From positions 1,512,502 through 1,576,501 of the forward strand of contig NZ_JARUQS010000001.1 in NCBI RefSeq assembly GCF_029767755.1: a stretch of 64,000 nt of DNA, in the 5' to 3' direction. Each line of letters starts with the position of its first letter. Positions within the stretch are counted from its first letter, which is position 1. This DNA is from Thiomicrorhabdus sp. zzn3. Lineage in GTDB: Bacteria; Pseudomonadota; Gammaproteobacteria; Thiomicrospirales; Thiomicrospiraceae. The notes beneath the pieces were generated by a model, which saw only the letters and a list, made by a program, of their open reading frames with translations, was not told the origin of the DNA and did no database searches. Shown piece by piece: positions 8,413-17,620 of the stretch. Both the position numbers and the translations under genes were made by a program.

Positions 8413-8437
8413 TGTGTGCTCGCGTAGCGGGCACACA
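8413..8437 (+). other. Hairpin between soxZ and soxA, without a T-run
   Basis: TGTGTGCTCGC, loop GTA, then GCGGGCACACA form an 11-bp RNA stem with one U-G pair. It starts ten bases after the soxZ stop and has no following T-run, so it is more likely an mRNA-stabilising or processing element than a terminator. Confidence 0.6.
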
Positions 8438-8492
8438 ACCAAATAAAAAACATAATAAAAGAAATAACAGAGCTCTCGGACGGAGGATTGGA

Positions 8493-9323
8493 ATGAAAAA
8501 AACACTACTAATCGCCTTATCACTAGGTGTTTCGGTAGGTGCCACCTCAGCAATGGCAAATACTGTGGACCCTGAAACTGATCGCCAGCAACTGGTTGAT
8601 TTTTTCAAAGCAAAAAGTCCTAAGATTGACATCGCTGACTATAAAAATGGTGCTTACATCTATTCAGCAGACAAACTCGCTCAATGGGAAGCGGCTGAAG
8701 AATTCCCTCCATATTTAGATGCGATCGATGCCGGTGAAGCAGCATGGAACAAAGACAAAGCGGTCTTTGAAAAATGTTTCGGTTCTGATGTGTCAAAAAT
8801 TCGTGTTAAATACCCTTACTTCGATGAAGGCACACAACAAGTTGTGACCCTTGAAGGTGCAATCAACAAATGTCGTACTGACAACGGCCTTGAAGCCTAC
8901 AAGTGGAAAAAAGGCACGCTGGCTCAAGTAAGTGCTTATTTAGCTTACAATGCTCGTGGTCAAAAAATCGACGTTAAGATTGACAGCGAAGGCGCCAAGA
9001 AAGCCTTTAATGCTGGTCGTGAACTGTACCTCATGCCTCGCGGACAACTGAACCTGTCATGTGCCAAATGTCACACTTACAATGCAGGCCGCCTAGCACG
9101 TTCAAACATTCTTTCTCCGAATGTTGGTCATACAACTCACTTCCCTGTATTCCGTGCGAAGTGGCAAGCTCTAGGTACTCTGCATCGCCGTTATGACGGG
9201 TGTCACAAAAATATGCGTGCAACCCCGTTTAAGGCTCAGAGTGAAGAATATCGTAACCTTGAGTTCTATGAAGCCTATATTTCAAACGGCCTAGAAATCA
9301 ATGGTCCTGGTTACCGCGAGTAA
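8493..9323 (+). CDS. soxA: Sulfur-oxidation c-type cytochrome SoxA (mono-haem form)
   Basis: Starting at the ATG at 8493, which has GGAGG seven bases upstream, the precursor is 276 residues with a signal peptide MKKTLLIALSLGVSVGATSAMA. The C-terminal domain has CxxCH (LSCAKCHTYNAG) and, further on, RRYDGCHKNMRATPF, holding the conserved cysteine that in SoxA is the haem-ligating persulfide. The N-terminal domain has only single cysteines (EKCFGS and INKCR) where di-haem SoxA proteins have CxxCH, so this is a mono-haem SoxA with a probable disulfide there. It forms SoxAX with SoxX and starts thiosulfate oxidation. The gene closes the operon before a strong terminator. An upstream in-frame start would read through the hairpin and is rejected. 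Confidence 0.95.
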   Translation: MKKTLLIALSLGVSVGATSAMANTVDPETDRQQLVDFFKAKSPKIDIADYKNGAYIYSADKLAQWEAAEEFPPYLDAIDAGEAAWNKDKAVFEKCFGSDVSKIRVKYPYFDEGTQQVVTLEGAINKCRTDNGLEAYKWKKGTLAQVSAYLAYNARGQKIDVKIDSEGAKKAFNAGRELYLMPRGQLNLSCAKCHTYNAGRLARSNILSPNVGHTTHFPVFRAKWQALGTLHRRYDGCHKNMRATPFKAQSEEYRNLEFYEAYISNGLEINGPGYRE

Positions 9324-9338
9324 TCTGATTCTTTGCTT

Positions 9339-9373
9339 CAATAAAAAACCCGGCATAGCCGGGTTTTTTATTG
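9339..9373. terminator. Rho-independent terminator of soxXYZA (perfect 35-bp palindrome, bidirectional)
   Basis: CAATAAAAAACCCGGC, loop ATA, then its exact complement ending in TTTTTTATTG. The GC stem followed by a T-run on either strand makes it a bidirectional terminator 16 nt after the soxA stop. Confidence 0.93.
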
Positions 9374-9536
9374 TCTGCGATTATTACACTCCAATCTGGC
9401 CAGCGATTTTCACTCACATTTAACCCCCTTCAAACCCTTCCAAAATACTTTACTTGGAACAACTCAACCAAAACATTTTTACTGTCGAGTTTCTGCACCT
9501 CTGCCGCCTGCCAACCTTACTACATTCCAGCGAAAT

Positions 9537-9564
9537 AAAAAAACCGGCAAAAGCCGGTTTTTTT
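9537..9564. terminator. Bidirectional rho-independent terminator downstream of the terB-like gene
   Basis: A-run, AAACCGGC, loop AAAA, GCCGGTTT, T-run. It ends transcription of the minus-strand terB-like gene and also blocks read-through from the sox side. The 170 bp between it and the sox terminator show no gene. Confidence 0.9.
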
Positions 9565-9585
9565 CAGCTAAAACTCTGACTTGAA

Positions 9586-9981
9586 TTACTCCAACATCTG
9601 CTCGCCTTCATAAATCCAGTCAAACCCTTGTCGCACCCATTTCTCAATGCGCATTAACAGCTCAGGATCATTCAGACCCATTTTTTGAGCGATGAGAAAG
9701 ACTTTATCCTGTTCTTCCTTACCAAAATGCCCATCTTTATAGGAAATTTTAATAATTTCCTGCAACGCAATAATCCGCGATTTCTTTGTATCCAATGCCT
9801 TAATATGCCCTTGGATATCTATGTCAGATTTATCCAAGTCATACTCAATGCCATAAGCACTACTGAAATCCTTTAGATACTGAACTTCTTCTTCAGAAAC
9901 GTCATTATCTGCTGCGGCGATATGAGCAGCCAGATCAAACACGACTTGGCGCTGCTCCTGCGTTAATCTATCTGAAAACAT
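9586..9981 (-). CDS. TerB-like (tellurite-resistance TerB family) protein
   Basis: The 131-residue all-helical protein resembles the TerB/DUF533-type helical domain: LAAHIAAADNDVSEEEVQYLKDF near the start, with the acidic pattern A-A-D-x-D-x-S-x-x-E, and a second similar element YKDGHFGKEEQDKVFLIAQKMGL. This internal duplication with putative metal-binding acidic residues is typical of the family. No signal or membrane segment is visible. The function of lone TerB-like proteins is not established; nothing in the neighbourhood (ilvD upstream, convergent sox) indicates tellurite resistance. Confidence 0.75.
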   Translation of the reverse strand: MFSDRLTQEQRQVVFDLAAHIAAADNDVSEEEVQYLKDFSSAYGIEYDLDKSDIDIQGHIKALDTKKSRIIALQEIIKISYKDGHFGKEEQDKVFLIAQKMGLNDPELLMRIEKWVRQGFDWIYEGEQMLE

Positions 9982-9999
9982 CTATTTTCCCCCTAATTA

Positions 10000-11856
10000 T
10001 TAACGATGTTCAATCTGGTCCACATCACGTACGGCACCAAATGCAGCACTGGTTGTCATAGCCGCATAGGCACGTAGTGCCGCACTCACCTTGCGAGGTC
10101 TTTCAACAGCAGGTTTCCAGGCATCACGCCCTTTTGCCACCATCGCTTGGCGTCTCTCGGCCAACTCCTCATCAGTCAGAAGCACATTAATCGTACGATT
10201 TGGAATATCGATTTCTATGGTATCGCCATTTTCTACCAGACCAATATTACCGCCCTCAGCCGCTTCCGGTGAGGCATGACCTATTGAAAGTCCAGAGGTA
10301 CCGCCAGAAAAACGTCCATCTGTTAACAAGGCACAAGCTTTCCCCAAACCTTTCGATTTTAGGTAGCTGGTCGGATAAAGCATTTCCTGCATACCCGGAC
10401 CACCTTTAGGCCCCTCATAACGGATAATGACCACCTCACCTGCTTTAACTTCATCCCCTAAAATCCCCGCAACGGCTGCATCTTGGCTCTCATAAATGCG
10501 CGCTTTACCTGTAAACTTGAAAATCTCCTCGTCTACACCCGCTGTTTTCACCACACAGCCATCCAAGGCAATATTTCCGTAAAGCACCGCTAAGCCGCCA
10601 TCTTTTGTATAAGCATTCTCAACACTACGGATACAGCCTGATTTTTCATCCTTGTCTAAAGTTTTCCAACGCTTGTCTTGGCTAAATGCAACGGTGGTGC
10701 GCACATTTCCAGGTGCAGCCTTAAAGAACTTTTCAACCGCAGGATCCTCTGTTCGACGAATGTCCCACAACTCCAATGCCGCCGCCATAGTCGAAGCATG
10801 AACGGTTGAGACATCCGTATGAAGGAGACCGGCCCTTTCCAGCTCACCCAAAATACGCATGATCCCACCTGCTCTATGAACATCTTCCATATGATAAATT
10901 TTCGAGTTCGGCGCCACCTTGGACAAACAAGGCACACGTCGCGAAATATGATCGATGTCCGCCATGGTAAATTTCACTTCGGCTTCACGTGCAATCGCCA
11001 ATAGATGCAGAATCGTATTCGTTGACCCCCCCATAGCCACATCCAAAGACATCGCATTTTCAAAGGCTTCAAAGGTTGCAATTGAACGTGGCAAAACCGA
11101 GTCATCATCTTGCTCATAATACTGCTTGGTAATCTCCACAATACGACGACCAGCCTCTTCAAACAGGTGCTTACGATCAGCATGCGTTGCCAAAGTCGTT
11201 CCATTTCCTGGCAGCGCAATCCCCAATGCTTCTGCCAAACAGTTCATTGAGTTTGCCGTAAACATCCCTGAACACGACCCGCACGTTGGGCAGGCTGAAC
11301 GTTCAACTTCCTCTACATCAGAATCCGAGCAGTGGTCGTCTGCCGCCATCACCATCGCATCAACCAGATCGAGCTTAATACCTTCGCCACCAAGAACGGT
11401 TTTACCGGATTCCATCGGTCCACCCGTTACGAAAATGGTTGGAATATTCAAGCGCATCGCGGCCATCATCATACCCGGAGTGATCTTGTCACAGTTTGAA
11501 ATACACACTAGTGCATCGGCACAATGGGCATTGCACATGTATTCGACCGAATCGGCAATCAAGTCACGCGATGGCAAGGAGTACAACATACCGTCATGGC
11601 CCATCGCGATCCCATCGTCCACAGCAATGGTATTGAATTCTTTGGCCACCCCGCCGTGTTCTTCAATCACTCTCGCTACCAGCTGCCCCATATCCTTCAA
11701 GTGAACATGGCCCGGCACAAACTGGGTAAATGAGTTGGCAATCGCAATAATCGGTTTACCGAAATCTTGGGTCTCCATTCCAGTGGCACGCCATAGTGCG
11801 CGTGCACCCGCCATATTGCGACCATGCGTACTGGTTCTAGAACGATACTGTGGCAT
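10000..11856 (-). CDS. ilvD: Dihydroxy-acid dehydratase
   Basis: The enzyme dehydrates dihydroxyisovalerate and dihydroxymethylvalerate to the keto acids of valine and isoleucine synthesis, using an Fe-S cluster. From the ATG at 11856 the protein is 618 residues (E. coli 616) and begins [19 protein letters not shown], aligning exactly with the E. coli start; AAGGAG lies seven bases upstream. A start 24 bases earlier is open but unsupported. Cluster cysteines appear in [10 protein letters not shown] and [16 protein letters not shown]. The C-terminal [21 protein letters not shown] segment is diagnostic. It is monocistronic, with an inverted repeat just upstream. Confidence 0.98.
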   Translation of the reverse strand: MPQYRSRTSTHGRNMAGARALWRATGMETQDFGKPIIAIANSFTQFVPGHVHLKDMGQLVARVIEEHGGVAKEFNTIAVDDGIAMGHDGMLYSLPSRDLIADSVEYMCNAHCADALVCISNCDKITPGMMMAAMRLNIPTIFVTGGPMESGKTVLGGEGIKLDLVDAMVMAADDHCSDSDVEEVERSACPTCGSCSGMFTANSMNCLAEALGIALPGNGTTLATHADRKHLFEEAGRRIVEITKQYYEQDDDSVLPRSIATFEAFENAMSLDVAMGGSTNTILHLLAIAREAEVKFTMADIDHISRRVPCLSKVAPNSKIYHMEDVHRAGGIMRILGELERAGLLHTDVSTVHASTMAAALELWDIRRTEDPAVEKFFKAAPGNVRTTVAFSQDKRWKTLDKDEKSGCIRSVENAYTKDGGLAVLYGNIALDGCVVKTAGVDEEIFKFTGKARIYESQDAAVAGILGDEVKAGEVVIIRYEGPKGGPGMQEMLYPTSYLKSKGLGKACALLTDGRFSGGTSGLSIGHASPEAAEGGNIGLVENGDTIEIDIPNRTINVLLTDEELAERRQAMVAKGRDAWKPAVERPRKVSAALRAYAAMTTSAAFGAVRDVDQIEHR

Positions 11857-11886
11857 CTGAAACTCCTTAATACTGGGCATTATTTC

Positions 11887-11903
11887 GCCAATAGCATATT
11901 GGC
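11887..11903. promoter_or_regulatory. Inverted repeat upstream of ilvD (possible operator)
   Basis: GCCAATA, GCA, TATTGGC is a perfect 7-bp inverted repeat centred 39 bp before the ilvD ATG. It could be a protein-binding site or a small 5'-leader hairpin. No leader peptide with branched-chain codons is seen. Confidence 0.4.
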
Positions 11904-12089
11904 TGTTATACTAATCTAAATTTTTGACTATTTTCTCATATCTGTGCGGCAGATAGGACAAAACGGGCGGTTTTTTTGGCTATAGCATAGAGCAAGAAAA
12001 TCGACAGATGACGTAACCACACCAACTCATCCAGGTTGAACATCAAACCGGAAATAGAGACGGAATTTGCGAGTAAAGCGAACCAAGGT

Positions 12090-13376
12090 ATGCAACCTTC
12101 TGAACTGGAATTCATTAACAGCTTAAGACAATCTTCGCGCTACATTGAGCAGCACCGAGGCAAGACCTGCGTCATTTACCTTCCCGGCGAGCTGTTACTG
12201 GAAACCGCCAGCCGCCATCAGCTTGCACAAGACATAGGACTCCTGCACAATCTGGGCTTAAAAATTGTGCTCGTAATGGGAGCCACCCCACAAATTGATT
12301 CCGCATTAGCCGCGCATGGCATTGAATGGCAAAATCACCGACAGTTCCGCATCACCCTCGGCGAGATGCTTCCGGTTTTTCAACATGCGGTTTATGACGT
12401 TAAAACCCAGCTCGAAGCCAGCTTCAGTCAATCCACTTGTCAGCAACGCAGTCCATTAACCATCACCAGCGGGAATTGGGTCATCGCTCAGCCTAAAGGA
12501 ATTATCGAAGGCATTGATTTCCAACATACTGGAAAGTTACGCAAGATTAATCACCACGCCATTGCGTCAAACCTGGAAAATGGGCATATCGTCCTGCTCA
12601 CGCCTCTCGCTTATTCCTTGACCGGTGAAGTTTTCAACTTAAACACCCTGGAACAAGCTTGTGAAGTGGCTGCGGCACTGAAAGCGGATAAGCTAATGCT
12701 TTTCACCCAACCCGAAATCTTAGCAGGCCTGCCCAAACACCTGAGTCTACCTAAACTGGAAACGGCGTGTAAACAACCGCAAAACAATCAACAAGCCAGC
12801 CTCTTAAACCAAGTGCGTCAAGCCAGTGCCAATGTAAAACGAATTCACCTGATCGATAAACAGGACCCGAGCGCCATTCTCGTTGAACTGTTCACACGTG
12901 ATGGCTGCGGAACCTTGATTTTCAGCGACCGCTATCACCAGGTACGCCAAGCACAAATAGAAGATGTTGGCGGCATTCTTGAATTGATTGAACCGCTTGA
13001 ACAAGAAGGCATTCTGGTCAAGCGTTCTCGGGAACGTTTGGAACTGGAAATCAACAACTTCACGGTGTTAGAACGCGATGGCGACATTATCGGTTGTAGC
13101 GCCCTTTATCTTCATGATGCCAACATGGGCGAACTTGCGTGCTTGGCTGTCCACCCTAACTATCAGGGACAGGAACTGGGAACAGAACTGCTCTCAGCGA
13201 TTGAAGCACAAGCGCAACAAGCCGGCTTACACTCGCTTTTTTTACTTACCACTCATACCCACCATTGGTTTATTGAACACGGTTTCGAACTTGGTGAGTT
13301 AGGCAAACTGCCCGAAAGCAAACAAGCGCTGTACAATTTCCAACGCAACTCAAAAGTATTAATTAAACCCCTTTAA
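12090..13376 (+). CDS. argA: Amino-acid N-acetyltransferase (N-acetylglutamate synthase)
   Basis: A 428-residue classical ArgA: an N-terminal amino-acid-kinase-like domain (GKTCVIYLPGELL, VLVMGATPQIDSAL) joined to a C-terminal GNAT acetyltransferase domain (LACLAVHPNYQGQELGTELL, LPESKQALYNFQRNSKVL). It acetylates glutamate with acetyl-CoA, the first step of arginine synthesis, and the kinase-like domain normally binds arginine for feedback inhibition. The ATG at 12090 aligns with the E. coli start; an upstream TTG at 12036 would add 18 residues. argJ at 22.8-24.0 kb encodes ornithine acetyltransferase, which recycles the acetyl group and in many bacteria also makes N-acetylglutamate, so the two may be partly redundant. 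Confidence 0.95.
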   Translation: MQPSELEFINSLRQSSRYIEQHRGKTCVIYLPGELLLETASRHQLAQDIGLLHNLGLKIVLVMGATPQIDSALAAHGIEWQNHRQFRITLGEMLPVFQHAVYDVKTQLEASFSQSTCQQRSPLTITSGNWVIAQPKGIIEGIDFQHTGKLRKINHHAIASNLENGHIVLLTPLAYSLTGEVFNLNTLEQACEVAAALKADKLMLFTQPEILAGLPKHLSLPKLETACKQPQNNQQASLLNQVRQASANVKRIHLIDKQDPSAILVELFTRDGCGTLIFSDRYHQVRQAQIEDVGGILELIEPLEQEGILVKRSRERLELEINNFTVLERDGDIIGCSALYLHDANMGELACLAVHPNYQGQELGTELLSAIEAQAQQAGLHSLFLLTTHTHHWFIEHGFELGELGKLPESKQALYNFQRNSKVLIKPL

Positions 13377-13444
13377 GAGTTCCATGACTAGGAACACCCA
13401 AACTCATTTGAACCGCTGAAGTTATCTCAGCTAAAGTATGCAAC

Positions 13445-14053
13445 ATGCCCCGAATCACTCAAATCAAAGATCGTTTCCGCGGATTTCTTCCTGTAGTGGT
13501 GGATGTAGAAACCGCCGGTTTTAATGCAGATACCGACGCCTTAATCGAAATGGCGGTCGTCACACTAAAGATGAATTCCGAAGGCTTACTGGAGCGGGAT
13601 GAGACATTTGCTCGCAACATCCTGCCGTTTGAAGGAGCCAATTTGGATCCGTCCGCTCTGAAATTCATTGGCGTGGAAGATCCTTATCACCCTTTCAGAC
13701 AGGCTTTGCCAGAAAAGGAAGCTCTTAAAGAGTTATTTGAACCCATTCATCAACAGATCAAACAAGAAGCATGCAGCCGGGCGATTTTAGTGGGACATAA
13801 CGCTTTTTTTGACCTTGGCTTTGTAAAACAGGCTGCTGAACGCTGCAAATTAAAATCGCCGTTTCACGAATTCAGCACCTTTGATACGGTCTCATTGGCA
13901 GGTTTAGCTTATGGACAAACGGTGTTGGCCAAAGCCGCTGAAAAAGCGGGAATGGACTGGGACAACAGTCAGGCACATTCCGCCATTTACGACACCGAAA
14001 AAACGGCTGACCTGTTCTGCCAAATCGTCAATCAGTGGCCACTACACCAATAA
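13445..14053 (+). CDS. rnt: Ribonuclease T
   Basis: The 202-residue DEDDh exonuclease trims 3' ends of tRNA and other stable RNAs. Exo I is [11 protein letters not shown] with the catalytic D and E, Exo II is [11 protein letters not shown], and Exo III is [14 protein letters not shown] with the H and D. Length and the start [26 protein letters not shown] fit RNase T. It follows argA by 68 nt and is followed by a palindrome and a terminator. In many gammaproteobacteria rnt lies next to the monothiol glutaredoxin gene, as here. Confidence 0.95.
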   Translation: MPRITQIKDRFRGFLPVVVDVETAGFNADTDALIEMAVVTLKMNSEGLLERDETFARNILPFEGANLDPSALKFIGVEDPYHPFRQALPEKEALKELFEPIHQQIKQEACSRAILVGHNAFFDLGFVKQAAERCKLKSPFHEFSTFDTVSLAGLAYGQTVLAKAAEKAGMDWDNSQAHSAIYDTEKTADLFCQIVNQWPLHQ

Positions 14054-14062
14054 TCCAAAACA

Positions 14063-14090
14063 AGCAGGCCTGCTCAGTTTACAAAACTGA
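14063..14090. repeat. Intergenic CAGGCCTG element with adjoining inverted repeat
   Basis: AGCAGGCCTGCT is a palindrome with the iterated octamer at 14065-14072. It runs directly into TCAGTTT, ACA, AAACTGA, a second perfect inverted repeat (14074-14090). Located between rnt and the shared terminator. Confidence 0.7.
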
Positions 14091-14130
14091 AGTCTGATAC
14101 TTGCGAACAAAATGCGCCTGTCGACAAAAT

Positions 14131-14170
14131 AAAAAAGCCCCTTATGCTACTAAGCATAAGGGGCTTTTTT
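14131..14170. terminator. Bidirectional rho-independent terminator between rnt and grxD
   Basis: AAAAAAGCCCCTTATGCT, loop ACTA, then the complementary arm ending GGGGCTTTTTT. It serves the convergent genes rnt (plus) and grxD (minus). Confidence 0.95.
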
Positions 14171-14193
14171 ACGGCAAACACAAACTTTAAGGT

Positions 14194-14547
14194 TTAGCCC
14201 GCATTCGCCTCACTTTTCGCATTCGCCTCGGCCATCATCTTTTTCAATTCGCCGGATTCAGCCAGTTCCAGTGTGATATCGCACCCGCCCTGCAACTCGC
14301 CGTCAATGTACAGTTGAGGGAAAGTAGGCCAATCCTGGTATTTCGGCAGATGTTCAAAAATAGCCGCATCGGCAAGAATATTTACAAATGCAAACTTTTC
14401 TCCAGTCTCTACCAAAGCTTGTGCAGCACGGCTGGAAAAACCACAAGAAGGCATTTGCGGTGTACCTTTCATATACAGAACCACCGGATTATTCTTAACC
14501 TGCTGGTCAATACGCTCTAAAGTCTCTTTTTCCAAACTATCTGACAT
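14194..14547 (-). CDS. grxD: Monothiol glutaredoxin, Grx4 family
   Basis: The 117-residue protein has the monothiol CGFS active site within GTPQMPSCGFSSRAAQAL, the TVP-region equivalent DWPTFPQLYIDGELQGGCDI, and the LELAESGELKKM end. CGFS glutaredoxins bind a shared 2Fe-2S cluster with glutathione and deliver it to client proteins or to regulators, working with BolA partners. The C-terminal tail AEANAKSEANAG is a low-complexity extension. It is monocistronic and convergent with rnt. The suf cluster-assembly operon lies in the same window at 33.7-38.6 kb. Confidence 0.96.
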   Translation of the reverse strand: MSDSLEKETLERIDQQVKNNPVVLYMKGTPQMPSCGFSSRAAQALVETGEKFAFVNILADAAIFEHLPKYQDWPTFPQLYIDGELQGGCDITLELAESGELKKMMAEANAKSEANAG

Positions 14548-14660
14548 TACATTGCCCTTTGTTAAACTTTTAAAATTCCAGAGTATTTTACTAGGTTATA
14601 GACTTTATGTATAGAGTCACCTTATTAATGATCAAATACATTTATCATTAAGTAATTTTA

Positions 14661-16475
14661 TCAGAGTGTTTTATCCACATGCTTTTGCAGCCAGAACTCC
14701 AATAAAGCCGCATGCCACAGCTTGCTGCCTTGAATCGCAGTAAACTGTTCTGGCGCCTCAGGATCGTCCAATAATTTCTGCAAGGCCGACTCATTAAAAA
14801 TGCCACGTTCTTTCGCTTGAGGAGAGGTCAAAATAGACTTCATAAATTCATAAAACTCACCCCGAACATATTTGAGTGCCGGCATTGGAAACGCCACCTT
14901 GGGACGATCAATCACCGAGTCCGGAATCAATCCTCGGGCAATACGTTTCAACAGATATTTGCCATCGTCTCTCAGCTTCAGTTCCGGCGGTGCCGACATC
15001 GCCAGCTCAACCAGCTTATGGTCAAGAAACGGCACGCGGGCCTCCAGCCCCCATGCCATGGTCATGTTATCTACACGTTTGACCGGATCGTCGACAATCA
15101 AAGTCGTCACATCCAGGCGCAATACCTGATCCAGAAACGTATCCGCATCCGGCTCAGTTAAACGGTGCCCGACATATTCGGAAGTGACATCATGTACATG
15201 GTATTGTGAATTAATAACCTCCAGCCACTCCTGGTGCGAGCGGTCGAAATAATAAGGACGAAACGCATTCAGTGCCGCTTCGGGATCGGTCAAATCAATT
15301 CCATCCCCCGCTTGCGCCATTTTCGGATACCAGAAATACCCGCCGAACACCTCATCCGCTCCTTGTCCCGACATGACCACCTTGACATCCCGAGCGACCT
15401 GTTCGGAGAGCAGATAAAACGCCACCGCATCCTGCCCAACCATCGGTTCAGCCATCGCTTCAACGGCTTCATGCAGCCGTGGTAAAACATCCCTGTTGGA
15501 AATCAGATACTTTTTGTGGTCGGTTTGGAAACGCTCCGCCACCTGATCGGAATATTCAAACTCACTGCCTTTTTCTTCAGGCGCATCCTCAAAGCCGATC
15601 GAGAACGTCTTGATGTTTTCCACCCCCGCTTCGTGCAGCAATCCGACGATTAAACTCGAATCCAAACCACCTGAAAGCAGAACCCCCACCGGGACATCCG
15701 CAGCCGTCAGGCGTTTGTGCACGGCCTCTTTCAAAGAGGCATGAATAGCATCAACCCAGGCCTGCTCGGTTTTTGGCGCCGCTTCGCCTTGCGGCCGCTT
15801 GGCTTCCAGGAACCAGTAACGTTTTTTATAAATCTGCCCATCCGGATTGACTATCAACCAGTGGCCGGGCTCCAATTTGCGTACCCCTTTTAAAATGGTA
15901 TGCGGCGCAGGAATCACCGCATGCAAAGTCAACTGATGGTGTAAACCTACCGGATCAATCGAGGTGTCGATATCCTCTGCCGTCAACAACGCTTGCATGT
16001 TAGATGCAAAACGCACACCGCCTTTGACCGGTGCATAATACAAGGGCTTGATTCCCAAGCGATCGCGTGCCATCAGCAACTGATGGGTATCATCGTCCCA
16101 AAGTGCAAAAGCAAACATGCCTTCAAAGCGGGTTACACAATCCATTCCCCATTGACGATAGGCCTTCAGAATCACTTCGGTGTCAGAATGCGAAACAAAA
16201 GTTTGACCTAGATTTTCAAGCTCCGCTTTCAATGCCTGATAATTATAAATACACCCATTAAACACCAGAGTGAGCTCAGCATCACGCATTGGCTGGTGTC
16301 CGCCCTCGGTCAGATCAATAATAGACAGACGGCGGTGCCCCAACCCCACATGATCTTGCACCCAGGTTCCGCCATCATCCGGACCTCGACGCTCCAATTC
16401 ACATAGCATTGGCTTCAAGCGACTTTCAGTCGCAAGCTGCCCATCCCAATAAATTTCACCGCAAATTCCACACAT
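14661..16475 (-). CDS. Asparagine-synthase-type amidotransferase, probably N-acetylglutaminylglutamine amidotransferase
   Basis: This 604-residue protein has an N-terminal Ntn glutamine amidotransferase domain (catalytic Cys2 in MCGICGE, RGPDDGG, LGHRRLSIIDL) and a C-terminal ATP-pyrophosphatase synthetase domain (LLSGGLDSSLIVGLL, SGQGADEVFGGY). Several features favour the N-acetylglutaminylglutamine amide (NAGGN) branch over asparagine synthetase B: NGCIYNY instead of NGEIYNY, the MAEPMVGQDAVAFYLL segment, and the total length. NAGGN is a dipeptide osmolyte in halotolerant bacteria. Its usual partner, the acetyltransferase-ligase gene, is not next to it. An ordinary asparagine synthetase is the alternative. 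Flanking genes grxD and an alpha/beta hydrolase give no functional link. Confidence 0.75.
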   Translation of the reverse strand: MCGICGEIYWDGQLATESRLKPMLCELERRGPDDGGTWVQDHVGLGHRRLSIIDLTEGGHQPMRDAELTLVFNGCIYNYQALKAELENLGQTFVSHSDTEVILKAYRQWGMDCVTRFEGMFAFALWDDDTHQLLMARDRLGIKPLYYAPVKGGVRFASNMQALLTAEDIDTSIDPVGLHHQLTLHAVIPAPHTILKGVRKLEPGHWLIVNPDGQIYKKRYWFLEAKRPQGEAAPKTEQAWVDAIHASLKEAVHKRLTAADVPVGVLLSGGLDSSLIVGLLHEAGVENIKTFSIGFEDAPEEKGSEFEYSDQVAERFQTDHKKYLISNRDVLPRLHEAVEAMAEPMVGQDAVAFYLLSEQVARDVKVVMSGQGADEVFGGYFWYPKMAQAGDGIDLTDPEAALNAFRPYYFDRSHQEWLEVINSQYHVHDVTSEYVGHRLTEPDADTFLDQVLRLDVTTLIVDDPVKRVDNMTMAWGLEARVPFLDHKLVELAMSAPPELKLRDDGKYLLKRIARGLIPDSVIDRPKVAFPMPALKYVRGEFYEFMKSILTSPQAKERGIFNESALQKLLDDPEAPEQFTAIQGSKLWHAALLEFWLQKHVDKTL

Positions 16476-16720
16476 AATTGCCAGCCATTTAATTCGAATT
16501 TTTCTATTGTACCAATTTCAATCACGATAAAAGGCAGTGAAACAACGCTGCTGTTTTATGAGCATGATCTTTAACAACCGAAAATTGACCTCATATTATC
16601 AATTAATTAAACGTCTTATTCGTCATTTACCGTAGTAGTAATTTTTGATAATCTATCTTGCATAGGTACGACTGATCCTCTTTAATTAGCCTCCTAAGTG
16701 AGACTGGGTTATTTACAACG

Positions 16721-17620
16721 ATGTATAAATATCAAAAAAAGATCTTAACGGTCCTGACACTCATCGCAACGTTCATCTTTTCTGCTCACGTTCAGGCCAA
16801 AGTAGTAACCCATACCATTACCCCTCAAAATGTGACCGCAGAGGCCGAATACTTACCTGGAGATATCAACAAACCAGCGGTATTGATCCTGCATGGTTTT
16901 TTGACTACCAACCAGTTTCATACCGTGAAATCCATGTCCCAAGGGTTTCACGATGCCGGCTATAGCACCCTGTCGCCGACCCTAACTCTGAATATTAACC
17001 ATAGAAAGCAATCTCTTAAATGCAACTCCATCCATACACATACTCTACAGGGCGACATTGAAGAAGTGATTGCTTGGATCAACTGGCTTGAGCAGCAGGG
17101 ATACAAGGAAGTTGTCCTTGTGGGGCACTCTAGCGGCAGTCAAGAGCTTTTAGCCCTTCTGGAAAATTATCACGACCCTCGCATCAAACTGGCGATCTTT
17201 ACCAGCCTGTTTTATCTAAACGGTGAAGAACTTGGAACACGCCCGCAAGAAATTGAATTTGCCAAACAGGCTGTCTTGACAGGCAACAAACGCCCGCATA
17301 AATTCAACTTTTTATTCTGCAAAGACAATTACTACGCCACGCCAGAGAGTTTTTACTCTTACCAAAAAATTGACCGAGCCTATATCCTCCAACAGCTAGA
17401 ACAACTGAAAATACCACATTACACCATCATGGGCAGTGCAGATAAGCGTTACAAAAGCACCGGAGAAAACTGGTTAGACGAATTGAGACAGAGTGGCACC
17501 CATCTGATTGTAGTGGATGGCGCGAATCACTTTTTCTCAAGTGAATATGAATTTGACCTTCAAGATCATTGTGTCAAAATTTTGGACTCCCACTTTAATA
17601 GCAGGCCAACTGTTCAGTGA
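16721..17620 (+). CDS. Exported alpha/beta-hydrolase of unknown substrate
   Basis: The 299-residue protein has a signal peptide (KKILTVLTLIATFIFSAHVQA) and an alpha/beta-hydrolase fold: oxyanion-hole segment LILHGFLTTN, nucleophile elbow VGHSSGS (Ser as nucleophile), and the C-terminal catalytic His in DGANHFFSS. A plausible acid is in MGSADKRY. Several cysteines (KCNS, FCKDN, DHCV) are spread through the mature protein and could form disulfides in the periplasm. The GGDEF-EAL gene starts by GTGA overlap at its stop, so the two are translated together. Substrate is not predictable from sequence. Confidence 0.75.
   Translation: MYKYQKKILTVLTLIATFIFSAHVQAKVVTHTITPQNVTAEAEYLPGDINKPAVLILHGFLTTNQFHTVKSMSQGFHDAGYSTLSPTLTLNINHRKQSLKCNSIHTHTLQGDIEEVIAWINWLEQQGYKEVVLVGHSSGSQELLALLENYHDPRIKLAIFTSLFYLNGEELGTRPQEIEFAKQAVLTGNKRPHKFNFLFCKDNYYATPESFYSYQKIDRAYILQQLEQLKIPHYTIMGSADKRYKSTGENWLDELRQSGTHLIVVDGANHFFSSEYEFDLQDHCVKILDSHFNSRPTVQ

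Noticed and set aside
11881-12089. Attenuator leader for ilvD or ArgR box for argA
   Set aside because: No leader peptide with runs of branched-chain codons, and no convincing ArgR palindrome, in the 234 bases between the two genes.
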